Assembly: GCA_011250595.1 (NCBI GenBank)
Contig: JAANMP010000012.1
Coordinates: forward strand, 53,538 to 117,537
DNA length: 64,000 nt
DNA from: Bacillus sp. MM2020_1
GTDB lineage: Bacteria > Bacillota > Bacilli > Bacillales > Cytobacillaceae
Direction: 5' to 3'
Shown: one piece after another, positions 34,392 to 44,182 of the stretch
Layout: every line of letters starts with the position of its first letter
How positions within the stretch are numbered: the first letter of the stretch is position 1
The notes under the pieces: generated by a model
The model's database searches: none
The model's input: only the letters and a program-made list of their open reading frames with translations
What the model was told of the DNA's origin: nothing
Translations under genes and position numbers: made by a program

Positions 34392-35057
34392 TTAACGGCT
34401 TCGTTCGATCTGCTTTAAAAGGGCTTGCTCCATGGAAAGTATATCGGTTTTGTTGGATCCAATAATCGTCCAAGTATTCATTTTTCCAATTTCATGAGAA
34501 CCTAATGTCATGTTTAAAGTAAAAATACTTGCTGCAGGACTTTTAACCATTGGATAATAATTTAAATTCCCCTTTTGAACTGAACTCCATATTCGGTCTG
34601 TAAAAACATTCCATTGCGGCATAGCTGTATATTCCTTCATTCCTACTCCATTGTAGTCTCCATTCACCATGAAAATATTATTATTGGCGAGGTGAAAGAT
34701 TCTATTATCCGTCGGTGATACAAAAGCAATATTGTCTTGAATAACATTGGGATAGTAATGCAGGGCCAACATTTTAAGCTGTTTCGCTTCATTGCTGTGA
34801 TTACTGATATAAATGCTTGAAAAACGAATTTTAGAGTGCGGCTGCTCCTGTTTCACTCTGATAATTATTTCTTCCTGATTAAAAACCTTTTCTGTACAAT
34901 CATGGAGCCAAAGGTATTTTCCGTTTATCCATAAACCTGGAATGAATAGCAGTGTATCCAGTGGCTGTTGTTCGATAGGAGTCTGTTTATATTTTTGTTT
35001 TTCAGTTAAGGTTATGGTTCTTCCATCTCCTTCTAATTTAAAAACCTCATTATTCAT
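34392..35057 (-). CDS. Hypothetical protein, 221 residues
   Basis: I do not recognise this protein. It begins MNNEVFKLEGDGRTITLTEK at an ATG seven bases after GGAGG, so it is likely translated. There is no signal peptide or membrane helix. The composition suggests a beta-rich soluble fold with many aromatics (LFIPGLWINGKYLWLHDC, MPQWNVFTDRIWSS, MNTWTIIGSNKTDIL). It stands alone between rpmG and the pst operon, in the place where B. subtilis has yqgM/yqgL. Confidence 0.7.
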   Translation of the reverse strand: MNNEVFKLEGDGRTITLTEKQKYKQTPIEQQPLDTLLFIPGLWINGKYLWLHDCTEKVFNQEEIIIRVKQEQPHSKIRFSSIYISNHSNEAKQLKMLALHYYPNVIQDNIAFVSPTDNRIFHLANNNIFMVNGDYNGVGMKEYTAMPQWNVFTDRIWSSVQKGNLNYYPMVKSPAASIFTLNMTLGSHEIGKMNTWTIIGSNKTDILSMEQALLKQIERSR

Positions 35058-35225
35058 TTCTTCCTCCATTTCTACAAACAATCATTATATGCGCAAAATT
35101 GCGAATTATTCTCATTAATTGATAATTTAATGGTACCACCAGATTCAACCGCACACAATAAACGCAAATTGTCGTTTCTTGGAAGGAATTAGGATTAAAT
35201 TACCAAGACACATCACTGTAAACAA

Positions 35226-35259
35226 AAAAAAGATAAGGAAAAAAACTCCTCATCTTGAA
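35226..35259 (-). terminator. pst-phoU operon terminator
   Basis: On the minus strand AAGATGAGG pairs with CCTTATCTT (one G-T pair) followed by seven T. Confidence 0.82.
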
Positions 35260-35276
35260 TAAACTCTATTTTTTCA

Positions 35277-35936
35277 TTATGCATTCAAATTAACACGGTC
35301 ACCTGTCACAAGGTAGATCACATTCTCGGCAATATTCGTTGAATGATCAGCGATTCTTTCAATATATCTACATACAAATGATAATTGAATAATTTGGTTG
35401 GTTGCATTTGGATTTTGTGGAATATAGCTCAACAGCTCTTGTATCAAGCTGCCAAACATTTTGTCAACTTCATCATCTTTCTCAGCGCTCTTTTTTGCCA
35501 ATTCAATGTCCTCAGAATAATAGGCTTGTATTGAGTCTGAAACCATTTCTAAGGCCATCCCCATCATTCTCGGTATATCAATTATTTCTTTAAAATGCTT
35601 TTGATTACCGATATGAAGTGCCGATTTGGCTATATTTACTGCTATATCCGCAAATCTTTCCACTTCTGATGAAACCTTTAAGGCCACACTTATTTTCCTA
35701 AGATCGGTGGCTACAGGTGATTGTCTTGCAATTAATAATAATGCTTTATCATTAATTTCATATTCGAGATCATCGATTTCATTATCCCCATCAATTACTT
35801 GCTTTGCTTTTTCCATGTCCTGATTAATAAGAGCAATCATTGCCTCTTTGATTGCATACTCGGATTTTTCAGCCATTTTTAATAGCAAATCTTTTAACTC
35901 AGTTAGATTATTATCAAAATTTGTTCTAGTACTCAT
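35277..35936 (-). CDS. phoU: Phosphate signalling regulator PhoU
   Basis: About 219 residues, two PhoU domains of three helices each: DNEIDDLEYEINDKALLLIARQSP and AEKDDEVDKMFGSLIQELLSY carry the metal-binding E/DxxxD signatures. PhoU links Pst transporter activity to the PhoR sensor. ATG at 35936 follows GAGGTG; the frame extends further upstream but overlaps pstB. It is the last gene of the pst operon; in B. subtilis this operon has no phoU, so the arrangement is closer to other Bacillaceae. Confidence 0.93.
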   Translation of the reverse strand: MSTRTNFDNNLTELKDLLLKMAEKSEYAIKEAMIALINQDMEKAKQVIDGDNEIDDLEYEINDKALLLIARQSPVATDLRKISVALKVSSEVERFADIAVNIAKSALHIGNQKHFKEIIDIPRMMGMALEMVSDSIQAYYSEDIELAKKSAEKDDEVDKMFGSLIQELLSYIPQNPNATNQIIQLSFVCRYIERIADHSTNIAENVIYLVTGDRVNLNA

Positions 35937-35949
35937 ATACGTCACCTCA

Positions 35950-36723
35950 TCATCCGAATCTTCCAGTAATATATCCTTCAGTACGTGAATCTTTTGGATT
36001 AGAAAAAATTGTCGAAGTTGAATCAAGTTCGATTAATTCACCCATTAAAAAGAATGCAGTCTTATCTGAAACCCTTGATGCCTGCTGCATGTTATGGGTA
36101 ACAATAACAATTGTATATTTCTCTTTTAATTCTAAGATCATTTCTTCTATTTTTAAGGTAGAAATTGGGTCTAGAGCTGATGTGGGTTCGTCCATTAGCA
36201 ACACTTCAGGTTTGGTTGCAAGTGCTCTTGCAATACATAACCTTTGCTGTTGTCCACCAGATAGTCCTAAAGCAGGAGTATTTAACCGATCCTTTACTTC
36301 TTCCCAGAGTGCCACATCCATTAATGATTTAATGACAATTTCATCAAGATGCTTCTTTTTTGTGATCCCATGGACTCTTGGGCCGTAGGCAACATTATCA
36401 AAGATAGATTGTGGAAACGGATTGCCCTTCTGAAAAACCATTCCCACTTGCTTACGTAGGTCGACGAGATCCACTTTCTTATCTAATATATTTTGCCCAT
36501 TAATATTAATTTCGCCTGTCATTTTTACATTTGGTACCATATTGATCATTAAGTTAAGTGTTTTAATAAATGTAGATTTACCACAGCCAGAGGGACCGAT
36601 GATAGCGGTAACCTCTTTTTTGTTAATCGGAAAGTTGATGTTCTTTAATGCATGGTGATCACCGTACCATAAATTTAGGTCTTTAATATCAAATACTTGT
36701 CTGGTTAATGTTGGTATAGCCAC
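35950..36723 (-). CDS. pstB: Phosphate ABC transporter ATP-binding protein PstB (second copy)
   Basis: 257 residues. Walker [17 protein letters not shown], signature [16 protein letters not shown], Walker [15 protein letters not shown] and switch His [10 protein letters not shown]. It hydrolyses ATP to drive phosphate import through PstCA. GTG start at 36723 after GGGGGAAG. Paralogue of the gene immediately upstream; tandem pstB copies are normal in Bacillus. Confidence 0.94.
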   Translation of the reverse strand: MAIPTLTRQVFDIKDLNLWYGDHHALKNINFPINKKEVTAIIGPSGCGKSTFIKTLNLMINMVPNVKMTGEININGQNILDKKVDLVDLRKQVGMVFQKGNPFPQSIFDNVAYGPRVHGITKKKHLDEIVIKSLMDVALWEEVKDRLNTPALGLSGGQQQRLCIARALATKPEVLLMDEPTSALDPISTLKIEEMILELKEKYTIVIVTHNMQQASRVSDKTAFFLMGELIELDSTSTIFSNPKDSRTEGYITGRFG

Positions 36724-36735
36724 TACTCTTCCCCC

Positions 36736-37557
36736 TTATCCAAACCTTCCTGAGATATATTCCTCTGTCTTTTTAACAGCTGGGTTGGTAAAGATTTTTT
36801 CCGTATTATCATATTCAATAATATCTCCGCTCAAAAAGAAGGCTGTTTTATCAGAAATACGGGATGCCTGCTGCATATTATGGGTGACAATGATTATTGA
36901 ATATTCCTGTTTTAAATCAACGATTAAATCCTCCACTTTAGCATTGGATATCGGGTCCAGTGCCGAAGAAGGTTCATCAAGAAGCATGACAGTAGGTTTC
37001 ATCGCAATTGTCCTTGCTATGCAAAGACGCTGCTGCTGTCCGCCTGATAGGGATAAGGCAGATTTATGAAGCCTGTCCTTTACTTCTTCCCATAATGCTG
37101 CTTTTTTCAGACTCTCTTCCACAATTTCATCTAATTTACTTTTCTTTTTGCTTCCAGCAAATTTAAGTGCGTGTGTAATATTTTCATAAATGGATTTTGG
37201 AAATGGGTTGGGTTTTTGAAAAACCATGCCGATTTCTTTACGTAGAGCAACAACATTGATTTGCTCAGACAAGATATTGAGATCTTCGTAAATGATTTCT
37301 CCTTCTGCCCTTGCTCCTGGAATGAGATCATTCATTCGATTAATACTTCTTAAAAAAGTTGACTTACCACAGCCTGAAGGGCCTATAAGTGCTGTTATGG
37401 ATTTCTTTTCAATATCCATTGAGATCCCATTTACTGCTCGTTTTTCCCCATAGAATATCTCTAAATTATTTACCCTTAAAATAGGCTCTTTATGCAATTG
37501 GCTGTTTGATTGAACAGCTTGGTTTTCAGTCGTTTTTTCCATAAATGCTGTAACCAT
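36736..37557 (-). CDS. pstB: Phosphate ABC transporter ATP-binding protein PstB (first copy)
   Basis: 273 residues, with an N-terminal extension of about 25 residues before [17 protein letters not shown]. Walker [17 protein letters not shown], signature [16 protein letters not shown] and Walker [14 protein letters not shown] are intact. It shares most motifs with the second copy but is clearly diverged, so the duplication is old. Start ATG at 37557 follows GGGGAG by five bases. An internal ATG at codon 6 is possible. Confidence 0.94.
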   Translation of the reverse strand: MVTAFMEKTTENQAVQSNSQLHKEPILRVNNLEIFYGEKRAVNGISMDIEKKSITALIGPSGCGKSTFLRSINRMNDLIPGARAEGEIIYEDLNILSEQINVVALRKEIGMVFQKPNPFPKSIYENITHALKFAGSKKKSKLDEIVEESLKKAALWEEVKDRLHKSALSLSGGQQQRLCIARTIAMKPTVMLLDEPSSALDPISNAKVEDLIVDLKQEYSIIIVTHNMQQASRISDKTAFFLSGDIIEYDNTEKIFTNPAVKKTEEYISGRFG

Positions 37558-37572
37558 CCTATCTCCCCGCCT

Positions 37573-38460
37573 TTATTTTGATGCTGTTACCTTCTTGTGA
37601 ATCATACTTCCAATCCACCTGGCTAATAAGTTAAATACTAATACCGATAATACTAAAACAGCAGCTGACCCATTGGATACCTCTTCAACATCTGGAATTA
37701 ACCCTTGTGTATTTACAGACCAAATGTGAACGGCAAGCGTTTCTGCTGGTCGAAATATATTTAACGGTGATTGAGGCGAAAATGGATTCCAGTTTGCGTA
37801 ATCGAGTCTTGGTGTTGAAAGACCTGCAGTAAATAATAGTGCGGCAGCTTCACCAAATACACGACCTGCAGCGAGAATTGCACCTGTTAAAATCGTCGGA
37901 AATGCACTTGGTAATAAAACCGTTTTTATCGTATGCCATTTGGTAATCCCTAAGGCAAGACTAGCCTCTTTCAAATCACTTGGGACAGCACGGATAGCAT
38001 CCTCACTAACACGCACAATTACAGGCAGATTAAAAACAGTCAATGCTAAAGCTCCTCCTAAAATGGTATAGCCCCAGCCTGTCAAATTAACGAACATTAA
38101 TAAACCAAACATCCCAATAACTATCGAGGGCAGTGATGCCAGAACTTCAATACAAGAACGAACAATGTCTGTAATTTTCCCCGGTTTTGCATACTCTGCC
38201 ATATATATTCCACCGCCAATACCTAATGGAAGGGCAATTAGCATCGTAATAAATAATATATAAAACGAATTGAATAATTGGTCACGAATTCCTCCACCCG
38301 CACGTACATTGCTCGACGGCGTAGTTAAAAAGTCGAGAGAAATATGTTTAAGTCCATTAACTAAAATATATGAAAATAAACCAACTAATATAGAAATAAT
38401 AATAATTGCAATTGCGATAAATACTCCTGTAGCAATACGATCTGCAGTTTTACTGTTCAT
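37573..38460 (-). CDS. pstA: Phosphate ABC transporter permease PstA
   Basis: About 295 residues, six transmembrane segments. EASLALGITKWHTIKTVLLPSAFPTILTG is the EAA loop that contacts PstB. The ATG at 38460 overlaps the pstC stop codon by one base, preceded by GGAGG. It forms the channel with PstC. Confidence 0.94.
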   Translation of the reverse strand: MNSKTADRIATGVFIAIAIIIISILVGLFSYILVNGLKHISLDFLTTPSSNVRAGGGIRDQLFNSFYILFITMLIALPLGIGGGIYMAEYAKPGKITDIVRSCIEVLASLPSIVIGMFGLLMFVNLTGWGYTILGGALALTVFNLPVIVRVSEDAIRAVPSDLKEASLALGITKWHTIKTVLLPSAFPTILTGAILAAGRVFGEAAALLFTAGLSTPRLDYANWNPFSPQSPLNIFRPAETLAVHIWSVNTQGLIPDVEEVSNGSAAVLVLSVLVFNLLARWIGSMIHKKVTASK

Positions 38461-39380
38461 CACATTTTCCTCCTTGACGAAAGGTAGCGAATGAGGAGAA
38501 TAAACGCAAACGACATGATTAATAAAATTAAGCCCATTGACCAAAGAGTATTATTTTCTACACTACCGTAGGTGGTATGGCCCATGTTTAGCGTAATAAT
38601 TGTCGTTAATGTTGCTGAAGCGTCTAATAAGCTTGTTGGTAAGTCTCTTACGTTACCGATGACCATTTGAACCGCAAGAGCTTCTCCAAATGCTCTTGCC
38701 ATCCCAAGGACGATAGCAGTCAACAAAGTAGGTAATGCAGCAGGTATTAAAACTTTTCTAATCGTTTGCCAGCGAGTAGCACCTAAAGCATACGAACCTT
38801 CGCGAAGATTTTTAGGCAGTGAACTCATAGCATCGGTTGCAATAGTCGTTACTGTCGGCAAAATCATAATGGATAATACAATTGTACCTGAGAGCAAGCT
38901 AAAGCCAAGTCCGCCCACCTGTTCCCTGATAAATGGTACTAACACTGTAAGCCCGATGAAGCCATAAACTACAGATGGAATTCCGACCAACAGCTCGATG
39001 ACAGGCTGTAATATCTTTCTTCCCCATGAGGGTGCAATTTCGGTCATAAAAATCGCTCCGCCAATCCCAAGTGGTGCTGCCACTATTGCTGCAAGAAAGG
39101 TTACTGCAAAGGAACCAAAAATAAACGGTAACGCCCCGTATTCAGGCTTCGCTTGATTTGTAGGATTCCAGTGGGTACTGGTTATGAACTCAATAAGACT
39201 TACACCATTCTTTATAAAGGATTGTAAACCCTTCGTACCCAGGAAAATGGTTATCGAGATTGTTGCTGATATCATAATTACAGCACACAAGATAACGAGA
39301 ATTTTCCCGCGCAATTCACCATCCAGCCAATTTTTCTTAGACTTTAACAATCTGTCTTTTGCAGGAACTAACTTTTCCAT
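38460..39380 (-). CDS. pstC: Phosphate ABC transporter permease PstC
   Basis: About 306 residues, six transmembrane segments. REGSYALGATRWQTIRKVLIPAALPTLLTA is the EAA loop. ATG at 39380 follows AGGGGTG; the frame continues upstream to 39434 without a better site. It lies 79 bases after pstS. Confidence 0.94.
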   Translation of the reverse strand: MEKLVPAKDRLLKSKKNWLDGELRGKILVILCAVIMISATISITIFLGTKGLQSFIKNGVSLIEFITSTHWNPTNQAKPEYGALPFIFGSFAVTFLAAIVAAPLGIGGAIFMTEIAPSWGRKILQPVIELLVGIPSVVYGFIGLTVLVPFIREQVGGLGFSLLSGTIVLSIMILPTVTTIATDAMSSLPKNLREGSYALGATRWQTIRKVLIPAALPTLLTAIVLGMARAFGEALAVQMVIGNVRDLPTSLLDASATLTTIITLNMGHTTYGSVENNTLWSMGLILLIMSFAFILLIRYLSSRRKM

Positions 39381-39459
39381 AATGCACCAAACACCCCTAA
39401 AATACGTCATAATAGGGTAAATGCATATATGCATTTACCCTTTCATTATTCAACCTTTT

Positions 39460-40377
39460 TTATAGATCTTTTTGATTGCCTTTTGCATCACGTTCTACCT
39501 TCATTTTTGTTACAGGTAGATATCCTTGTTCCTTTAATAAAGTGTTTTGAATATCGTCAGACATTAAGTAGTCAAGGAACGCTTTAGCAAGATCGGTTGC
39601 CTCACCCTTTGTATAAGAGTGCTGATAAGCCCAAACTGGGAATTCACCAGATTGTACATTTTCATCAGTTGGTTCTACTCCATCGATTGAAAGCGGTGTA
39701 ACAGATTCGTCCGTGAAGTATGAGAATGCAAGGTAACCAACAGCACCTTCAGTTTCGTTAATTATCTTTTTAACTGTGTTTGATGAATCTTCTGTAATTC
39801 CTTCAGCTGGCGTTGCCCCATCAAGTGCGAATTTGTTGAAGACCGCACGAGTTCCTGATGAGTCCGGACGGTTAACAAGTACGATCTTTTGATCTGCACC
39901 GCCAAGTTCTTTCCAGTTGGTAATTTTACCAGTGAATACTTTAATTAAATCTGCTTTTTTAATATCTTTAATACCCACTTTAGGGTTAACAGCTGCAGTC
40001 ATACCAACAACAGCTACTTTATGGTCAACAAGTTGATCGGCCGGGATGCCTTCTTTTTCTTCAGCGAATACATCGGAGTTACCAATCTGTACAGATCCTT
40101 CAGCCACTTGTGATAAGCCTGTACCAGATCCACCGGCATTTACTTGAACATCGACATTTGGATTTTCCGCCATAAACTCTTCAGCCGCCGCGGCCACCAA
40201 TGGTTGCATTGCAGAAGAACCAGAAACGCTTAATGAGCCAGAGAGTTCTGCTGTTTTATTATCTTTATTTGAAGTTCCTTCTTTTTTATCAGTAGTTGTT
40301 CCTCCACCACAAGCAGCAACAAATACCATTAACGCTGCTAGAACAAGTGCTAGGCTAATTTTCTTGAAACTTTTCAT
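39460..40377 (-). CDS. pstS: Phosphate-binding lipoprotein PstS
   Basis: 305 residues. Signal peptide with lipobox VFVAACGGG, so it is a membrane-anchored lipoprotein. SGSSAMQPLVAAAAEEFM, AGGSGTGLSQVAEGSVQIGNSD and VNRPDSSGTRAVF are the phosphate-binding loops of the family. It captures inorganic phosphate for PstCAB. First gene of the operon, behind a Pho-box array. Confidence 0.95.
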   Translation of the reverse strand: MKSFKKISLALVLAALMVFVAACGGGTTTDKKEGTSNKDNKTAELSGSLSVSGSSAMQPLVAAAAEEFMAENPNVDVQVNAGGSGTGLSQVAEGSVQIGNSDVFAEEKEGIPADQLVDHKVAVVGMTAAVNPKVGIKDIKKADLIKVFTGKITNWKELGGADQKIVLVNRPDSSGTRAVFNKFALDGATPAEGITEDSSNTVKKIINETEGAVGYLAFSYFTDESVTPLSIDGVEPTDENVQSGEFPVWAYQHSYTKGEATDLAKAFLDYLMSDDIQNTLLKEQGYLPVTKMKVERDAKGNQKDL

Positions 40378-40452
40378 TGGTTTAATTCCCCCTGTAAATT
40401 TTGGTTTGTTAGTTATTTGTTCTGCCTTACATGATTAAGAATAAACCTCGAC

Positions 40453-40512
40453 TGTTAACTGAGTTTTAATTAATTGTAAAGGTTTTGTAAAGATATGTTG
40501 AGGTTTTGTAAA
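40453..40512 (-). promoter_or_regulatory. PhoP-box direct repeat array upstream of pstS
   Basis: Hexamers related to TTTACA/TTAACA on the minus strand (TGTAAA/TGTTAA on plus) start at 40453 (TGTTAA), 40475 and 40486 (TGTAAA), 40496 (TGTTGA) and 40507 (TGTAAA), with a poorer copy at 40464. Steps are 10-11 bases, one helical turn. This is the layout of PhoP binding sites in Bacillus, so induction by phosphate starvation is expected. Confidence 0.85.
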
Positions 40513-40573
40513 TAGACAAGCTTATTTTCACCTTATAATAATAGTAATATGCAGACGAGATCTTTTACTAAAA

Positions 40574-40609
40574 TAAAAAACACCTGCCACAGTTGTGACA
40601 AGTGTTTTC
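40574..40609 (-). terminator. pbpA terminator
   Basis: On the minus strand AAACACTTGTCACA pairs imperfectly with TGTGGCAGGTGTTT, followed by TTTTA. Confidence 0.8.
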
Positions 40610-40615
40610 TACATA

Positions 40616-42736
40616 TTATTGTTCCGTTGTATTCTTTTCTTTCGCTTGACGTTCTTTCTTTAAGTCAAAGTAAGCATCCAAAACTCGTTTGCCGATTAAA
40701 TTATTAAGACTTGGACCACTATTCCCTTGATATGCCCACGGGACCACAACCGCCATGGCCACCTCTGGATTATCAGCGGGTGCAAAACTTACCAAACTTA
40801 GGTTCATGACTGGTGTGCCATATTTTGATTTATCGGAACCGTAATAGAATGCTTGGGCGGTTCCCGTTTTCCCTGCAGGATTATATGGTTTGTTCTTAAA
40901 GTGACTTACAGCTGTACCGTCACCAACCTGCATAACCATTCGAAAACCTTCTTGAACCCTTTTAATCCAAGATTCCTTCATATCTAAACGATTTAAGACC
41001 TTCGGCTGAATTTCCTCGACAATCGGGCCCAATTCATTATTTTCCATTTCCGGTTCGCGAATTTCCTTAACCATATGCGGCTGGATACGATTCCCACCAT
41101 TTGCTATTGTGGAAACGTACTGTGCGAGTTGAATTGGCGTATACGTATCATACTGACCAATCGCCAAGAAAAGAAGTAAACCAGGAGTTCGCTCAGGACC
41201 TGGAAAACCGCTCATTTCATTAGGCAGGTCAATCCCTGTACGCGTACCTAAACCAAATTGACTGAATGACTGCCGCAAAGTATCAAAGGCTGAATAATCA
41301 AGCGGTAATGGTTGACCTGCTCTATACTGACCGCCTGCCATTGCGATTACGGTTTTCCACATATATACGTTGGAAGAAACCTGTAGTGCCCTTAAATCAT
41401 TGATCCGGCCAAAGGTTCTCCATGAAGACATTACTGGTGAGCTAGCAATTCGGAGCGGCTCGTCTAGTTGTGTGGAACCTGGTTGTATGGCCCCGGTTTT
41501 ATAGCCGGTTAAAATCGTTGCCCCTTTTACTGCTGACCCAACATTATAAGAAGTCGTAATATTTCCGCCGGCAAAGTCATTCATGACTGTGTGCCCTTTT
41601 TTATCTTTACCAATCTGTTTTCCAGCCAGTGATAAGACTTCACCGGTATGAGGGTCCATTAGAACGACGAAGGCTCGATCTAGAAGGGAAGTATTGGGTT
41701 TTTGCTTGGCACTCCACATTTCTTCCTCGATGATATCTTCAACCTTCTTCTGAAGATCCATATCGACGGTCAAAACAAGATCTTTCCCCCTTTTCCCTTC
41801 CGAAACTACTTCTGTCGAAAGGATATGACCCGTCTTATCGGTTACATTTTTCACTTTTGCCTTTTGACCATGGAGTACATCCTCATACTTTAATTCAAGA
41901 TAACTTTTGCCAACACGGTCATTACGGCTGTAATCACGAGCCATATACTTTTGTAATTGCTCTTTTGGGATTCCTGATTCGGATGTAGTGACATCTCCTA
42001 AAATTGATTTTAAAGTATCACCAAAAACGTAGCTCCGTTCCCAATCGGTTGTTGTATCTACACCAGGTAGGTTTTCTAAGTTTTCACTAACAATAGCGTA
42101 CTCTTTGTCCGTTACATTAACATTTTTAACAATTTGTGGGGTTAAAGCATACCCACTATTAAATTGCCTGTAAATAGCAAGAGTTTCTAGTTTTTCACCT
42201 GAAATACTTTTTAGATCATCTTCAGTGATTCGATCTAATTGAAGTTGATAAATTTGCTTATCGGTCAATTTTTTTTGTTTATAAGATGCCCATTCTTTTT
42301 CGGTTATTTTCGCTTTGGCTGGTTTTGGATTTGTTAATATCCAAAAATCCTTTTTGTCACGAATAGGAACTTTTTTTCCTGTCATATCAATTATTTTTGC
42401 CAAACGACCCGCTGTTTCCAACATTTCCTTTTGAGTGGTTTGTTGATATTTTGTATAAGTAATTGCGTTCAATGGCTTATTATCAACAATAATCTTCCCA
42501 TTTCGATCGAACATTTTCCCCCTTGGTACAGGGTTATTAACAGTAATATCTTCAGTCCGCTCGATTTCACGTTTAAAATCATCACCAAACACGATTTGTA
42601 ATTCACCAAGTCTAAGAATAAGGATCGAAAATAACAAAAACACGACAAAAAATAACATATTTAAACGAAATGGCACATGTTCCTTCTTTTTTTTCTTTTT
42701 ATTATTCAAGGGATAAAAACACTTCCTTTTTTTCAC
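40616..42736 (-). CDS. pbpA: Penicillin-binding protein 2 (monofunctional transpeptidase)
   Basis: 706 residues. A Lys-rich cytoplasmic N-terminus, one transmembrane anchor (MLFFVVFLLFSILILRL), a PBP dimerisation domain, then the transpeptidase with active Ser in YNVGSAVKGAT (SxxK), SSN in QVSSNVYMWK and KTG in PAGKTGTAQAF. It cross-links peptidoglycan during elongation, outside the membrane. GTG at 42736 lacks a close ribosome site; a TTG at 42709 preceded by AAGGAAGTG is an alternative start. Same position as B. subtilis pbpA (yqgF). Confidence 0.92.
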   Translation of the reverse strand: MKKRKCFYPLNNKKKKKKEHVPFRLNMLFFVVFLLFSILILRLGELQIVFGDDFKREIERTEDITVNNPVPRGKMFDRNGKIIVDNKPLNAITYTKYQQTTQKEMLETAGRLAKIIDMTGKKVPIRDKKDFWILTNPKPAKAKITEKEWASYKQKKLTDKQIYQLQLDRITEDDLKSISGEKLETLAIYRQFNSGYALTPQIVKNVNVTDKEYAIVSENLENLPGVDTTTDWERSYVFGDTLKSILGDVTTSESGIPKEQLQKYMARDYSRNDRVGKSYLELKYEDVLHGQKAKVKNVTDKTGHILSTEVVSEGKRGKDLVLTVDMDLQKKVEDIIEEEMWSAKQKPNTSLLDRAFVVLMDPHTGEVLSLAGKQIGKDKKGHTVMNDFAGGNITTSYNVGSAVKGATILTGYKTGAIQPGSTQLDEPLRIASSPVMSSWRTFGRINDLRALQVSSNVYMWKTVIAMAGGQYRAGQPLPLDYSAFDTLRQSFSQFGLGTRTGIDLPNEMSGFPGPERTPGLLLFLAIGQYDTYTPIQLAQYVSTIANGGNRIQPHMVKEIREPEMENNELGPIVEEIQPKVLNRLDMKESWIKRVQEGFRMVMQVGDGTAVSHFKNKPYNPAGKTGTAQAFYYGSDKSKYGTPVMNLSLVSFAPADNPEVAMAVVVPWAYQGNSGPSLNNLIGKRVLDAYFDLKKERQAKEKNTTEQ

Positions 42737-42827
42737 GGTTTAAGCTAACTCTCTCTATTTTATAGGATATGTCAGCTTTTTTCTATGAAAAACCCTTACC
42801 AATTTATCCGGTCATAGCGTCAAAGAA

Positions 42828-42861
42828 AAAAAGAGCGCTGAGTAAAAAAAGATACTCAACG
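42828..42861 (-). terminator. yqgE terminator
   Basis: On the minus strand GCGTTGAGTA pairs with ACTCAGCGC around a T-rich loop, followed by TCTTTTTTTC. Confidence 0.8.
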
Positions 42862-42863
42862 CG

Positions 42864-44081
42864 TTAGGTAGTTGGTAATTGTACTCTTTTTAGAAAAAGA
42901 TAGATGCATGTGTGCCCAGCGCCTAAAATGAGAAGGAGAATTGGAATACTAGTTTCTGCTTTAAACCAAGTGATTGCCGCTAAAAAGGATAATATCGAAA
43001 TGATTCTTCCCAAGTTTAAGAAAATTTCTCGAACTACTATGTATTCAATTCTCATTTCTGCTGCTTTCCATCCTGTTCCAATCACATCATATGTAGTTGA
43101 CATATATGGGACGAGCAATAGCGGATAGGCAATTGCAATGATCCCGCCATAGATTAACAATTTAACAAAATTTACGTCCCAAACAATAATAAGCACGGCA
43201 GTATATAGGAGTAGTCCGCCAATCAGTATCGCTTTTTTTCGAAACCTTTGTTTAATTAACCGGGAGGCCAGATAATAAGCGATAAATGATATTCCTGAAT
43301 TTAGAAGACCAAATGTACCTAAAGACATTTCACTCCCCGTCGAAAGATAAACAAGAACTGAGATGACAAATGCAAAAGTCCCTTCTCGGAGGCCCTGGAA
43401 AAAGTTAGCGTTCGTTATCAGACGCCAGTTTTCATTTTGTTTTCTTTCATTTAGAATCTTTTTAAAACAATAGCTTCCTGCCGATGGTCGAGGCTTTAAT
43501 GAAAAACTCATAAAAACTGCAAGGGCAAACAATCCCAGAGACAGCCCAAAGACAATCGTATAACCAGTGAACTGTTCAAACCTAGTAATGATAATCCCGG
43601 CAGCGATTGGTCCAATCATTCCACCGGCAGACGATAATATCCCTAGAAAACCATTAAAAAAATCTCTCGTATCCGGTTCGGTGATTTCAAAGGTTAACAC
43701 ATTAAAAGCCAGCCAATAAAAACCATATCCTACTCCTAACAGACTCCCTAATAGAAGTAAGTAAGTAGATGCACTTGTGCCCGATATTAACACCATTACA
43801 TAAAATAGCGCTAAAAAAATCACACCAATTCTAAGAACAATCACCCTGTCGATTTTCTTTGCCCATCGCCCTGCTAAAATGAACGTGAGCAGTTGCAGTA
43901 CAACAATCGATAAGTTATAAAGGGCGATATCTGAGTACTTACCCGTTTGTTTCCATAGATAAATATTTACAAATGTGTTGGATAAAGCGACGCTTAATGA
44001 ATATAACCCCCCGATAATTAGCAAAAGTGATAAATCTTTTGTTAGTTTAACATCACCTAGAATCTTAAATTTTTTAACCAT
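42864..44081 (-). CDS. yqgE: Major facilitator superfamily protein YqgE
   Basis: 405 residues, about twelve transmembrane segments. AGRWAKKIDRVIVLRIG sits at the usual loop 2-3 position of MFS carriers. The position between pbpA and sodA is that of B. subtilis yqgE. Substrate unknown. A central basic cytoplasmic loop (KKILNERKQNENW) divides the two six-helix halves. Confidence 0.88.
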   Translation of the reverse strand: MVKKFKILGDVKLTKDLSLLLIIGGLYSLSVALSNTFVNIYLWKQTGKYSDIALYNLSIVVLQLLTFILAGRWAKKIDRVIVLRIGVIFLALFYVMVLISGTSASTYLLLLGSLLGVGYGFYWLAFNVLTFEITEPDTRDFFNGFLGILSSAGGMIGPIAAGIIITRFEQFTGYTIVFGLSLGLFALAVFMSFSLKPRPSAGSYCFKKILNERKQNENWRLITNANFFQGLREGTFAFVISVLVYLSTGSEMSLGTFGLLNSGISFIAYYLASRLIKQRFRKKAILIGGLLLYTAVLIIVWDVNFVKLLIYGGIIAIAYPLLLVPYMSTTYDVIGTGWKAAEMRIEYIVVREIFLNLGRIISILSFLAAITWFKAETSIPILLLILGAGHTCIYLFLKRVQLPTT

Positions 44082-44137
44082 AAAAAACTCCCCTTTATCT
44101 TATGGGTAGTCTTTAACAAGCAGGTTTTTCTTATGCA

Positions 44138-44173
44138 CAAAAAAAGACAGCCTAGGCCTAGGCTGCCTTTTTA
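44138..44173. terminator. sodA terminator
   Basis: AAAAAGACAGCCTAGG pairs with CCTAGGCTGCCTTTTT; flanked by A and T on both sides. Confidence 0.88.
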
Positions 44174-44182
44174 TCATCGCAA

